A DNA stretch of 64,000 nt from Pseudolabrys sp. (GCA_029980465.1 JARYIJ010000002.1:248001-312000); one strand, 5' to 3'; shown: positions 30,793-40,118, numbered from the stretch's first letter. A program made the numbers and translations. Notes: generated from the sequence alone by a model not told the origin.

Positions 30793-32082
30793 ATGGCGCT
30801 GCGCGCGCCGGTCGCAGTCGCGCCCGGTCCATACGCTTTCACCTCCGGACCGCCGGTCAGCGTGCCCGCCACCAACCGCGAGCGGTGGGTGCGCATGGTG
30901 CTGTTCGTCACCATGCTGCTGAGCGGCATCGCCAAGATCGAGCCCTCGCCGCACGACTTCATGGTCCTCGTGATGATCCTTGTCGCGTTCGTTGCCGGCA
31001 TCCGCTTCGATCGCTTTGCCATTCCGCTGTTCGTTCTCTTGTTGATCTGGGTTTCGGGAGTGCTGATGGCCCTCCCGAACGTGCTTGGCAATAAAGAGGC
31101 CTTCACTTATGCCGCGACCTCGATCTACCTGTCGCTAGCAGCCGTCCTGTTCGCGTGCCTGTTCGCACAGGACACGATGGAGCGCATGGCGGTCGTGCGG
31201 ACGGCATATATCGCGGCCGCAGTCGTCTGCGCATTGGCCGGAACGGCAGGCTATTTCCATCTCGGCGGCTCTCACGTCTGGTTCACGCTCTACGACCGCG
31301 CCGACGGCTTTTTCAAAGACCCCAATGTGTTCGGCCCGTTCCTGATCTGGCCGGCGCTGATCCTGGTCTCGCGCATGCTGCTCAAGCGTTTCCGCCTGCG
31401 AGACCTCATCCCGCTCGGCATCATCATGATTGGCCTGCTACTGAGCCTTTCGCGCGGCGCCTGGATGCATTTCCTGGCATCGGCTGTGATCATGTGGCTC
31501 CTGCTGTTCCTGACCGCACGCGAAGACCGCACGCGCGTGAGGATGATCGGCATGACCGCGCTCGGCGCTTTCCTAGTCGTGGCCTTGTTCGTTGCGCTGA
31601 TGTCGGTATCGTCGTTCCGGACGCTATTCCTCGAACGCGCCAACGCGCTGAACGGTTACGATATCGGGGAAAACGGCCGGTTCGAGATGCAGGCGCTCGC
31701 GCTGCAAGAGCTCCTCAACTATCCGTTCGGCATGGGCCCGTTCGAATTCGCGCTCGAACATGGCCTGCAACAGCACAACGTCTATCTGCAGTCGTTTCTC
31801 GTCTACGGCTGGGCCGGCGGACTCTCGTACATCTTCCTGGTGCTGCTGACGCTGCTCGTCGGTCTGCGTAACGCGCTGATCGCGACGCCGTGGCAAATCT
31901 ACGCCGTCATTGCCTTCGCGGTGTTCGCCGGTGAAGCCGGCGAAGGCATGGTGATCGACTCCGACCACTGGCGGCACTTTTTTCTGATCCTCGGCATGGT
32001 CTGGGGCCTTGCTGCCGCAACGCGGCACCATCGACGGAAGTACGCGCCAGGTCACCCGCCGATGCCGGCCGTAGTGCCCTAG
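30793..32082 (+). CDS. O-antigen ligase/polymerase-family membrane protein (Wzy-like)
   Basis: 429 residues from ATG 30793; a TTG at 30775 overlapping the previous stop could also serve. About 11 membrane helices with a large periplasmic loop, and the Wzy_C signature region LLSLSRGAWMHF and GMGPFEFALEHGLQQHNVYLQ (the His-rich loop of ligases/polymerases). It probably polymerises lipid-linked repeat units. It is coupled to the phosphotransferase gene in front. Polymerase versus ligase cannot be settled by sequence; the Wzz/Wza context favours polymerase. Confidence 0.88.
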   Translation: MALRAPVAVAPGPYAFTSGPPVSVPATNRERWVRMVLFVTMLLSGIAKIEPSPHDFMVLVMILVAFVAGIRFDRFAIPLFVLLLIWVSGVLMALPNVLGNKEAFTYAATSIYLSLAAVLFACLFAQDTMERMAVVRTAYIAAAVVCALAGTAGYFHLGGSHVWFTLYDRADGFFKDPNVFGPFLIWPALILVSRMLLKRFRLRDLIPLGIIMIGLLLSLSRGAWMHFLASAVIMWLLLFLTAREDRTRVRMIGMTALGAFLVVALFVALMSVSSFRTLFLERANALNGYDIGENGRFEMQALALQELLNYPFGMGPFEFALEHGLQQHNVYLQSFLVYGWAGGLSYIFLVLLTLLVGLRNALIATPWQIYAVIAFAVFAGEAGEGMVIDSDHWRHFFLILGMVWGLAAATRHHRRKYAPGHPPMPAVVP

Positions 32083-32211
32083 ACGTGCCGGTACCGTCGC
32101 GGCCCGCCGACGGCCGGATTGATCGATAGCGCTCGCCGACGACAGAAACCCGATCGAAAGGCGTGACAAAGGGGTGACTTGGCAAGGCTTTCTGGCTATG
32201 TGTTCGCCCGG

Positions 32212-32289
32212 CGGAGCGTAGCGCAGCCCGGTTAGCGCACCAGTCTGGGGGACTGGGGGTCGCGAGTTCAAATCTCGCCGCTCCGACCA
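32212..32289 (+). tRNA. tRNA-Pro (GGG)
   Basis: A 78-nt cloverleaf: acceptor CGGAGCG paired with CGCTCCG, D-arm AGCGCAGCCCGGTTAGCG, anticodon loop CTGGGGG with GGG, T-arm GAGTTCAAATCTC, discriminator A, CCA encoded. It marks the left side of an AT-richer segment. Confidence 0.97.
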
Positions 32290-32399
32290 TTACTTGGCTG
32301 CAATAGGAATAACGGGCTTTGGCAGAAGAGTAGCAAGCGGATCATAGCCTTCCGGCTTCGGCGGCGGCTTTAAGATTGTGAGCCGATTAGCGCCCCCCG

Positions 32400-34058
32400 C
32401 TACGCTAGAGAGCGAACGTCATCGCCGGCCACGCCGACCTTGACCTCATCTCGTGGCGTATCATTCGCCACCGGCATCTCCATTTCAAAAACACAGCCAG
32501 CAGCATCCGCCTTCGCGATGCGCAAAATACCCGCATGTCCCTCGATGATGGCTTGGCAGATCGCTAATCCCAAACCCATACCGCCTGACTTCGTCGTGAA
32601 GAACGGAACGAAGGCGCGTTCTACGTCCGCCGCTGTCATTCCCCTCCCGGTGTCCTCTACTGACAGTATCACGGCCGATCTTCCATCGTATCGCGTAGCC
32701 AAACGAAGACGCCTTGCTCCATGTGTCGCATTCATTGCTTCGATCGCGTTTCTGATCAGATTCAGAATCACCTGCTGGAGCTGCACTCGATCGGCGTAGA
32801 TTGCCGGTAGATGGTCCTTGAACTCAGTTTCGATGAATATACCGTTGGCTTGCAAACCTGGCCGCATGAGATCGATTGCTTCCCGGGCGACATCGTCAAA
32901 TTGAATCGCCGTTCTGTGCTCTTTCCGCTTTTTGAATAGCTCGCGTACTCCAGAAATGAATTCGTCCGCGCGATAGGCGCCACTAAGCATCGCCGTAATA
33001 CACTTGCGCACTCTTTCGAGGTCCACGGGGGACTTTTGCGACCAAAGCAATGCCGCCTCGCCAGAAGCAGATATGGCCATCAACGGCTGCTTCAGCTCGT
33101 GAGCCATGGCCGAGGTGGCTGCGTCAAGGCTCATCAGTCGATTGGCGCGCTCGCGGCGTAGCAACACGACCGAGTCGACAAGTCGCGCGTAGAGGAACGT
33201 CGTTTCTGTCAGCAACACCGTCAGAACCGTACAACTTGCGACCAGTGCATACCCTCTAGCCATGTACCAGCCGACGGAGAAGCGAACCGTCGTGAGCATG
33301 GCAGCAACGATGAAGTTAGGCATCCAGGCGATCAAAGTTACGATCAGCCATAGATCAAGGATTGACCGCCACCGGGAAAATAGAATTGCAAGAGCCGTGA
33401 TGCCGATCAGTAGCATCAAGATATTTACAAACTTGGCAGCCGGCGTTTGCACCGTGATGCCGCCGGTGTAGAGCGTTGGTAAATACTCAACGCCAGTCGT
33501 TACCAACAGACTTAGCACGATGATCGCAGCGACCACGCATGCGACAGCCATTCCGATGTTCAACCCGGCCGATGAGTCTCTCTTATCTTTCCAAAGCGCG
33601 TAGACGATGATTGCTGACGGAAATGTGGTCTGCCAGAGCACAAAAAACCAGGCAGCGTGATCCGCGTTGCCAAAAAGACCGGTCGGCGCATATGCACCGG
33701 GAAATGCGAGCGTTTGCAGAAATGCGAACACTCCGCTGCAAACATATCCGCTCGCAAGCACCAGGATCGCACGATGCGACTGGATTGAATATTGAACAAA
33801 CAAGAGTGTCGCTGTTATCAAATCGGCGACACATATCACCGTCTGAAGGACTGGCAGGAATACGTCGATCTGTGGTCCCTGGACCGACCCAAAGGACATC
33901 AAGAAAGCGGCACCGATCGCTAACAGGCCAATTGCTGCAGCAACGACCCTGCGCTGACCCGTGTCTGGCGGTGTACTCGCAACGATAAATGGGAAATCCG
34001 CGCGCGGTTCGTGCGTTGCTTCCCGTTGCTGCGATAGGTCGAAACTTGGGGCTGGCAA
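32400..34058 (-). CDS. MASE4 membrane sensor histidine kinase
   Basis: 552 residues from a TTG start at 34058, supported by GAGGGA six bases before it. Residues 35-290 form about seven to eight membrane helices of the MASE4 type (VADLITATLLF, GYVCSGVFAF, FPGAYAPTGLFG). HisKA has the phospho-acceptor His320 in AMAHELKQPL. HATPase_c has the N box near Asn436, DTGRGM (469-474) and GGMGLGLAI (492-500). No response regulator is adjacent, so it is an orphan kinase. Codon use is clearly AT-richer than the flanks and the gene abuts tRNA-Pro, which suggests horizontal arrival. Ligand unknown. Confidence 0.93.
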   Translation of the reverse strand: MPAPSFDLSQQREATHEPRADFPFIVASTPPDTGQRRVVAAAIGLLAIGAAFLMSFGSVQGPQIDVFLPVLQTVICVADLITATLLFVQYSIQSHRAILVLASGYVCSGVFAFLQTLAFPGAYAPTGLFGNADHAAWFFVLWQTTFPSAIIVYALWKDKRDSSAGLNIGMAVACVVAAIIVLSLLVTTGVEYLPTLYTGGITVQTPAAKFVNILMLLIGITALAILFSRWRSILDLWLIVTLIAWMPNFIVAAMLTTVRFSVGWYMARGYALVASCTVLTVLLTETTFLYARLVDSVVLLRRERANRLMSLDAATSAMAHELKQPLMAISASGEAALLWSQKSPVDLERVRKCITAMLSGAYRADEFISGVRELFKKRKEHRTAIQFDDVAREAIDLMRPGLQANGIFIETEFKDHLPAIYADRVQLQQVILNLIRNAIEAMNATHGARRLRLATRYDGRSAVILSVEDTGRGMTAADVERAFVPFFTTKSGGMGLGLAICQAIIEGHAGILRIAKADAAGCVFEMEMPVANDTPRDEVKVGVAGDDVRSLA

Positions 34059-34369
34059 ATGATTCCCTCAAGTGCAGGATAGCGGAACTCTGGAAATCCA
34101 TTAAGCCGAAGAGGCGAAGGGCGCGGACAGAAGTAACCGGGCTGATGACCTCGCTGCGGCCCATGACGGGGTAGCCGTAATGACGCCCGCGATTTCAAAA
34201 AGTACGATTTTAGGGACTTTACGTTCGAGCTCTCGAGGGAGGCGTACCTCTTTAAGGCGATGCATCGTTTCGCTCGATAACCTTAACTTCGGCCGGCGTG
34301 CTCTCGTGACGGTGAATTCGATACTCTCGCTTCGCGCCACCCGCAAAGGCGCGAGCTAAGAGGTGCCTC
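34059..34369. other. Intergenic region, divergent promoters expected
   Basis: 311 bases between the divergent kinase and Gly/Tyr-rich protein genes. I see no credible gene, repeat or terminator. It should carry both promoters, but no box pair stands out. Short open frames here are out of family and overlap the region only by chance. Confidence 0.4.
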
Positions 34370-34792
34370 ATGTCTCGATCCACAATTTTGGCTTCGGTGA
34401 TCGCCGTATCTGCCACGGTGCTGTTCACCGGTGCCGCTTCCGCTGGCAACTATGGCTACGGCGGATACGCGCAGCCCTCCTATGGTGGGTATGCGCAGCC
34501 CTATTACGGCGGTTATGCGCCGCCTTGCTGCAGCTATCACTCTCCTCCGCCGCCACCTTGTTGCGCCACGCAAGGTCCCGGCTATTACTCAGGCGGCTAT
34601 GCACCGTACGCGGAATATCCACCCCTGCCGCCCGGCCCCTTCATCAACTGGGGAGAGGACGCCCGTTACTATTCCGGTTATAGCGACGGCTTGGAGACTA
34701 TCGCCGCTCCCTGCTACGTCCAGCGGGTACGCGTTCTCGACGGGCGCGGCGGATGGGTGTGGGGCATCAAGGGCGGTTGCGATCCGCACTGA
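34370..34792 (+). CDS. Secreted Gly/Tyr/Pro-rich protein
   Basis: 140 residues. A Sec signal peptide (MSRSTILASVIAVSATVLFT, cleavage after GAASA) is followed by about 60 residues of GGYAQPSYGGYAQPYYGGYAPP type repeats with Cys pairs and a run of Pro. A more ordered C-terminal part (CYVQRVRVLDGRGGWVWGIKGGC) has two Cys that may form a disulfide. I do not recognise a named family with certainty; similar small exported proteins occur in Rhizobiales. The low-complexity style resembles the Tyr-rich linker of the Wza protein nearby. It lies within the segment that follows tRNA-Pro. Confidence 0.82.
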   Translation: MSRSTILASVIAVSATVLFTGAASAGNYGYGGYAQPSYGGYAQPYYGGYAPPCCSYHSPPPPPCCATQGPGYYSGGYAPYAEYPPLPPGPFINWGEDARYYSGYSDGLETIAAPCYVQRVRVLDGRGGWVWGIKGGCDPH

Positions 34793-34808
34793 GCGGGATC
34801 GTGAACTG

Positions 34809-35954
34809 CTAGAAACGCGCGGGGGTCAGCCGCCCATCATTCGCCCGAACGATACCCCGCACCTCGGACGCTTGAGCATAGGCGTCAAGCACAGCGTCAA
34901 TCATCGCGCCGGCGGAAAATTTCCGCCGCACGCGAGCACAAAGGTCGCGCGCCAAAGTGGCTGCAACCTGGTCAGACTCCATCGCGTCACGCAGGGCGTC
35001 ACGCAGAGGCTCCATCCGGCCGGCAGAAATCAGTCGATCTGACTGCCGGCCAAAGATCTCAGGGATACCGCCAACACGCGCCGCGATGACGGGTTTCTCG
35101 GCGGCGGCGGCCTCGAGAACAATATAGGGCAGCGATTCGGCCCGTGACGGCACTACGACTGTCCGGCCAAGAGCAAAGGCCTGACGCGCGGGCAAAGAGC
35201 CCGGGAATACAATCTGGCGATCAAGACCCAGCGAGGTCACCCGTTCACGATAGCTGGGCAGTTGCGGGCCGTCGCCAACGAGTGCCGCGGTCGCCATAAT
35301 CCCTTCACCGCGAAGCGCATCAATCGCCTCGATCAGGAGATCGACGCCTTTCAGCTCCCGCATCTCCCCGACAAACACGAAATCTGCGGGGTTCGGACCG
35401 GGCCGAACCGGCTCGAACTCTGCCAGCCGCACGCCGTTATGCACAACGCGCACATGGCCCTTCGGCGACCCGATCTTGCGCCGATACATATCCGCGCTGT
35501 AGGCGCTTTCGAACAGGCAAAGGTCGCTGCGCCATTTGAGGACGCGTTCCATCAGGATGTGCATCCTGTTGCCGACGGCATCGTGCAGGCTGCCTCCGTG
35601 TGGCGTGTAGACCCGCAGAACCGGATGCGTGGCCGGTACGAGACGGGCAAGCGCCCCGCCCTTTGCGCCATGACCGTGAATCACCTCGGCCCCGGTCGCA
35701 TAGACCCGGCGCGCGACGTGCGCGACAGCGCGGGCATCGCCCAGTCCCGGCGCACGCGGGATCGCCACGCGCGAAAACCCGAGGGTCAGGCGCGGCGTCA
35801 GCGCCGCAATCATCCGTTCGGACACCGCATTCGTGCGGCTGCAATCGGCGATGATGCCGATATCATGGCCGCGCTCGGCCTGCCCCTCGGCCAGGTCGAA
35901 GACGTGCCGGAACAGGCCGCCGATGGGCGCGCGCAAAACGTGCAGAATTTTCAT
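34809..35954 (-). CDS. Glycosyltransferase family 4
   Basis: 381 residues from ATG 35954, starting MKILHVLRAPIGGLFRHVFD as GT4 enzymes do. The N-terminal GT-B domain has VIHGHGAKGGALARL. The C-terminal domain has FVFVGEMRELKGVDLLIEAI and the donor-site E-x7-E in AESLPYIVLEAAAAEKPVIA. It transfers a sugar from a nucleotide donor to the lipid-linked intermediate on the cytoplasmic face. Its start overlaps the stop of the preceding acyltransferase gene by four bases, so it belongs to that operon. Confidence 0.94.
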   Translation of the reverse strand: MKILHVLRAPIGGLFRHVFDLAEGQAERGHDIGIIADCSRTNAVSERMIAALTPRLTLGFSRVAIPRAPGLGDARAVAHVARRVYATGAEVIHGHGAKGGALARLVPATHPVLRVYTPHGGSLHDAVGNRMHILMERVLKWRSDLCLFESAYSADMYRRKIGSPKGHVRVVHNGVRLAEFEPVRPGPNPADFVFVGEMRELKGVDLLIEAIDALRGEGIMATAALVGDGPQLPSYRERVTSLGLDRQIVFPGSLPARQAFALGRTVVVPSRAESLPYIVLEAAAAEKPVIAARVGGIPEIFGRQSDRLISAGRMEPLRDALRDAMESDQVAATLARDLCARVRRKFSAGAMIDAVLDAYAQASEVRGIVRANDGRLTPARF

Positions 35955-37204
35955 GGCACAGCGCTCTCGCTTCGACGCGCAAAGCGCGAACGCAGTGCCG
36001 TGTAGAATGCCCACAGCATCTTGTTCTGCTTGATCGTGCGCTTGACGCGCCGCATCGCCCGCAATCCTGCCGCAACCAGCGCCCCTTGCAATGTGGTAGT
36101 CGAGACATGATCGTAAAGTGGCTGCACGCCATCGCACCAGTCGCGCTTATAGCGTTCGTCGCCGATGGTGAAGTCGAAGGCGGTCATGCGACGCGCGATC
36201 GCATAACGCATGAGCTCGTGCAGATGAATGGCGCCGGGACCGAACTTGGCCAAAGGACCGCCGGTATAGCTGGAGAGCACGTAATAGTAGCGGCTGCGAA
36301 AGATCAGACCGAGATTGACGGCGACCGGCTCGTCGCCAGCATCGAGCGAGCTGACATGGGCGATACGATTGAATCGCGGATCGGTCGCGACCGCACGATA
36401 GAAATCGGCATAGCCGGGGAGCTGAAAAATATTGCGAATGCCCCGTGTGGAAAATGCCTGCGCTTTTTGCGCCATCAGCACATCGAGCGTGCGCACGATG
36501 TCGAATACGCTGTCAGGCGTTTTGAATGAAACCGCGCCGCTGTCCTCCAGGCGCTTGCGCTTGCTGCGATCGCGGCTGCGCGTCGCGGACGAGCGCTTTG
36601 CGGCGTAGAACGCGTCCCAACTTCCGGCCAGCAACGTCGCCCAGGAGCCGGACGGGTTGAGCGTCGTCGAGAGATAGGCCACCAGGGGATTCTCTTGCAT
36701 CCCAATCGCGGATGGCATCTTCTCGAGCCGCACGATGTCGAAATGCGAAAACGGGTTCGACTGAATTTGGGCCAGGATCTTGCGCCACGCGGCTACGAAA
36801 CCTTGCCGCCCGGCCATCTTGACGAAGCCCGGCGCCAGAAGCGGCGCGTTGTAGTCGCAGAGCTCCGATCCGAGAAACGTCAGCTCGCGCACGATGCCTG
36901 TTTGGCGAACTGTAAGCGGCACGATCAAAACAATGGCATTATCCGCACCGCGCACCACAGCAACACACGGCGTCTCACCCCGCCGCTCGCCAACGTGAAG
37001 CTGATAGGCCGCGAGCCACTCGAAGGTCTGAAACACCGTGCAATCGGCGATGTTCTCGAATGCGACCCATTCGTCATGCAGCGCCTGCAGGTCGTGATGC
37101 AGGCTGACCGTCAGCGGCATCGCCGTCCGCGTGGTGGCGGCAGCAGGCTGCTGCCCCGCGGAGCGGTAGCTTAGCTTCGCTGCTGTGGCCGCAGTCACCT
37201 GCAC
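35951..37204 (-). CDS. GNAT-family acyltransferase, CelD-like (second of three)
   Basis: 417 residues from a GTG at 37204, chosen because AAGGAGAG sits five bases before it and because longer starts would run into the FAD enzyme gene. After a variable N-terminus comes the CelD fold: AFENIADCTVFQTFEWLAAY, VPLTVRQTGIVRELTFLGS, then the second GNAT half with basic RSRDRSKRKRLEDSG, PVAVNLGLIFRSRYYY and the closing FDFTIGDERYKRDWCDG. Probable acyl transfer to an envelope saccharide in the cytoplasm. It overlaps the GT4 gene by four bases, indicating coupled translation and a shared substrate. Confidence 0.9.
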   Translation of the reverse strand: MQVTAATAAKLSYRSAGQQPAAATTRTAMPLTVSLHHDLQALHDEWVAFENIADCTVFQTFEWLAAYQLHVGERRGETPCVAVVRGADNAIVLIVPLTVRQTGIVRELTFLGSELCDYNAPLLAPGFVKMAGRQGFVAAWRKILAQIQSNPFSHFDIVRLEKMPSAIGMQENPLVAYLSTTLNPSGSWATLLAGSWDAFYAAKRSSATRSRDRSKRKRLEDSGAVSFKTPDSVFDIVRTLDVLMAQKAQAFSTRGIRNIFQLPGYADFYRAVATDPRFNRIAHVSSLDAGDEPVAVNLGLIFRSRYYYVLSSYTGGPLAKFGPGAIHLHELMRYAIARRMTAFDFTIGDERYKRDWCDGVQPLYDHVSTTTLQGALVAAGLRAMRRVKRTIKQNKMLWAFYTALRSRFARRSESAVP

Positions 37205-37256
37205 TCTGCTCTCCTTCAAAATCAAGGCGCCCTGCAATGGCGAGCCATCCAGCTCG

Positions 37257-38519
37257 TCATACGCGCTGTTCCGGGAGCACCGGCACAGTAGGTGGAGCGA
37301 CTTGACGCTCGCCCTTAAAGGATCTGGCACGCCGGGCGAGCCCGACGACGACGTGAAGAACGAAACGCACCAAACGCCGCATGCGCCACGGCAAGGACGC
37401 GTCGATCGAATAGCTCCGGAGCGCAAAGGCCTTGTCGAACGAGAACCGGTCGCAAGCCACCTTTACCGGGTCCGAATAGAATTCGGAGATTTTTCCGACA
37501 CCCATGCCCGGTGTCGCCAGCCATTGCGGGATGTAGACGTTGCACAGGCGTTCCGCATCGGTGATGGCCTTGCGCGCGCCGTTACCTGCGGCCGGACAGG
37601 TCGTCGCATAGGCATCGCCAATCAGAACGAGGCCCGGTTGGACATGGCCAGTGCTGACGAAAATATCGACCGGGCGAATCTGCACCCGCGGCTCGATCGC
37701 GTAAGGTCCGATCATGGACTCGAGTTCAGGCATCAAGGCGCGCAACATTTTCTCGGGTGCTGCCCGGAAATCACGCAACCAGACATCATCCATATTGCGG
37801 TAGACGAAAAGGTTGACGCGATGGACATCACCGATCGGAAACATAGTCAGCAGCGCTGCGCGATCGACCGGCGACTTCGCGTAATACGTGATCGCCGGAC
37901 AGGCGAATTGACCGCCATTCGTCGGCATCAGGTTGAAGCCGATCGAGATCGAATGACATGGACTCAAGACCTGGCGCCCCAGGCCGACCTGATCGCGGAG
38001 CGCAACACTGAGGCCATTCGAGAGGACGGCGAGACGCGCGGAAATCGTCGTTCCATTCGCCAGCGTCACAGTCTGCCGGTCTTCACTCGTTGAAAGACTG
38101 GTTGCTTTGGCATGGCAGATACGAACTGACGGCGGAATCAATGAACGCACTCGATTGACCAGCGGCGCATAGAACGTGCCATGCTGGTCACCGCGGCGCT
38201 TGTCGACGATCATGCCGCGGCGCGCGACCCAGGCTTCGATGTCCGGCGTTGTCGCCGCCAAAATCTCGTCGGCCAGTCCGGTCTTCTGCAAACGCCTGAC
38301 TTGGTCACCGTCGAGCTTTTCACACCGAAATTCGTCGGGGTGTTCCTTGTGCGGTTCGACCACGATGCAGTCGATTCCGGCGCGGCCCAGCATCGCGCCA
38401 GTCAGCGAGCCAGCGAGCCCGCCACCAATGATGACGACGTCACTCGTCATCGCTTCCGCGGGCGCGGCTGCCAATGACGTCTGCGCATTGACCGGGGTCA
38501 AGATTTGCGTGTCGTCCAT
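37257..38519 (-). CDS. FAD-dependent oxidoreductase of unassigned substrate
   Basis: 420 residues. A dinucleotide-binding fold DVVIIGGGLAGSLTGAML (GGGLAG at 32-37), VVEPHKEH as the ribose-binding acidic strand and GLVLIGDAYATTCPAAGNGA near 310 as the second FAD motif place it in the PHBH/geranylgeranyl-reductase-like superfamily. No signal peptide; one possible C-terminal amphipathic or hydrophobic helix (LVRFVLHVVVGLA). It lies between two CelD-like acyltransferase genes, overlapping one by 22 bases. That context suggests oxidation or hydroxylation of a sugar or acyl precursor of the polymer. No closer family can be named from sequence. Confidence 0.85.
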   Translation of the reverse strand: MDDTQILTPVNAQTSLAAAPAEAMTSDVVIIGGGLAGSLTGAMLGRAGIDCIVVEPHKEHPDEFRCEKLDGDQVRRLQKTGLADEILAATTPDIEAWVARRGMIVDKRRGDQHGTFYAPLVNRVRSLIPPSVRICHAKATSLSTSEDRQTVTLANGTTISARLAVLSNGLSVALRDQVGLGRQVLSPCHSISIGFNLMPTNGGQFACPAITYYAKSPVDRAALLTMFPIGDVHRVNLFVYRNMDDVWLRDFRAAPEKMLRALMPELESMIGPYAIEPRVQIRPVDIFVSTGHVQPGLVLIGDAYATTCPAAGNGARKAITDAERLCNVYIPQWLATPGMGVGKISEFYSDPVKVACDRFSFDKAFALRSYSIDASLPWRMRRLVRFVLHVVVGLARRARSFKGERQVAPPTVPVLPEQRV

Positions 38520-39820
38520 CGCTTGAGTCTACGGTTATAGAGTGACTTGAGATGCCCCCGGAGCAAAAGCGCAGCCGCCTGGCATTTCGCATTCAGGGCA
38601 AAATCGAACGACGAGCCGCGACGCACATCGAGCCAAAGGTCGGCAAGCGCCTCGCGATCCTGCCACACGGCCATGAAGCCGCTGTCGTCGAACGAACAGG
38701 AGTCGACGCAGGCAATCCCCGGATCAGAGAGGAAAGCCGACGTGTAATCCTCGAGCAACAGCATACCCGGAGAGAAGTCATGCAGCATTTCGTCGTAGGC
38801 CGTCTTCCACGTATAGGCGACCGGACCACTCCGCAGCACGATCTGCATACTGACCGGTTTGCCATCGAGATACAGCGCATGAATCTGAGCATCGCGCTGT
38901 TCAGCCAACGCCTCGATCATGGTGCGCGAAAAGGCTGCATCACTCTCGGAACAGGCGAGCGCGTCGCCGGCCCGTCCCTTCCAGCCTGAGGACTCAAGCA
39001 ACAGAAATTCGTCGAAAGCCGAGGTGACCTCGTCCGGAGTCTCGAAGAAACGCGGTTGCAAGTCCCCCTGTTCGGCGAGGCGCCGCCGATGCTGGCGAAG
39101 TTTCTTGCGGCTCGACGACGAAAGAGCGGCTTCGAAATAGCTCTTGCCGCTGCCGCCTGACCGCAGCAGCGGCCGTTGACGCGTTTCGAAGACTCGCAAG
39201 CTTGTGCCGCGCTCAACCGCGATCCGCTTCAGCGTTTCCATAACCGGGCCATCAAACGCGACAGCAGTCAGCGCGATGATGTTGGGCAAGTCGTCCGACG
39301 CGCTGATGGCGTCGAGCATGGCATTCAGCACCGCATCGCCACAGAGGCGATCGACGACCGGGGTGGCCAGGTAGGCGTGCGGTGGCGCCGGCGCCCTCAA
39401 TACCCTGACGGGGACTAATGCCCGAATAATGCAGAAGCCCCAAACGCCGATTAGACGCGCGCCAGCATGAGCTCCGTCCCATGCCAAAAGCACGGCGTAT
39501 TGCCGATCGGGCTCTGAGGCCATCGCAGCGTGAAGCAGAGCCGGGTTCATAAAAACGTTGGGTTCGAGTGCACGCGCGACGAGATTGCGCCATGCCGCAT
39601 CGATCGTCGTCAGCCGTTCCATCGGTGCACGTTCGATAAAAACGTTCCGAATCGCTGAAATATTTTGGAACGAAGATACGCTAGGGCCGCGCCGCTCCAC
39701 GCGCGCTGCAGCGGTATCGAGCGATACCCTCGATGCGACCAAACCGTCCGCCACAGGCCGTGACCCCAAACGCCAAAAGTCCAAACGTCTGAGTGACGTA
39801 GTAGCGCCTCCGGCATTCAT
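38498..39820 (-). CDS. GNAT-family acyltransferase, CelD-like (third of three)
   Basis: Up to 440 residues from ATG 39820; an inner ATG at 39622 (MERLTTIDAAW) would start exactly at the conserved domain and is also reasonable. CelD landmarks are WRNLVARALEPNVFMNPALL, the basic SSSRKKLRQHRRRLAEQG, ESSGWKGRAGDAL, IHALYLDGKPVSMQIVL and YDEMLHDFSPGMLLLEDY. The role is probably acyl transfer to the exopolysaccharide unit. It is first in the operon acyltransferase - FAD enzyme - acyltransferase - GT4 and its 3' end overlaps the FAD gene by 22 bases. Confidence 0.88.
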   Translation of the reverse strand: MNAGGATTSLRRLDFWRLGSRPVADGLVASRVSLDTAAARVERRGPSVSSFQNISAIRNVFIERAPMERLTTIDAAWRNLVARALEPNVFMNPALLHAAMASEPDRQYAVLLAWDGAHAGARLIGVWGFCIIRALVPVRVLRAPAPPHAYLATPVVDRLCGDAVLNAMLDAISASDDLPNIIALTAVAFDGPVMETLKRIAVERGTSLRVFETRQRPLLRSGGSGKSYFEAALSSSSRKKLRQHRRRLAEQGDLQPRFFETPDEVTSAFDEFLLLESSGWKGRAGDALACSESDAAFSRTMIEALAEQRDAQIHALYLDGKPVSMQIVLRSGPVAYTWKTAYDEMLHDFSPGMLLLEDYTSAFLSDPGIACVDSCSFDDSGFMAVWQDREALADLWLDVRRGSSFDFALNAKCQAAALLLRGHLKSLYNRRLKRWTTRKS

Positions 39821-40118
39821 AATGGGTTACTTCCGCGTTCTAAACGGGCACGAGATGAATGAAGCGTTACCGAGATCGATAAAACTTGAGCTAAAATGTC
39901 GCGTCCCGATTATCGGCTTGGAAACCATGCTCCCTAGGCTGCCGTTTAACAGTTTCGAGGAAGATGCCCCTCGTCAGGGGAGATGGCATTTTGTTCAATG
40001 TTTATGCGAGCTGTCGGGTCCGATCGTCCGCGATTGCTGCCCCGCCACGCACTCCTGGCATCGTGAAGGTCAGCCGCACGCCGGATAATGCCGACATCGA
40101 ATGGGCAAGGGGCCGATA
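39821..40118. promoter_or_regulatory. Divergent promoter region of the modification operon and the flippase gene
   Basis: 298 bases, AT-richer than the flanks, between genes on opposite strands. A possible plus-strand promoter is TTGAGC-N16-GATTAT near 39889-39916. No gene or repeat is visible. Both transcripts of the right half of the polysaccharide locus must start here. Confidence 0.35.

Noticed and set aside
32290..34369. Integration island with an attachment-site duplicate of the tRNA-Pro 3' end
   Set aside because: No second copy of the 3' end of tRNA-Pro and no integrase gene is visible in the window, so the patch is only suggested to be acquired.
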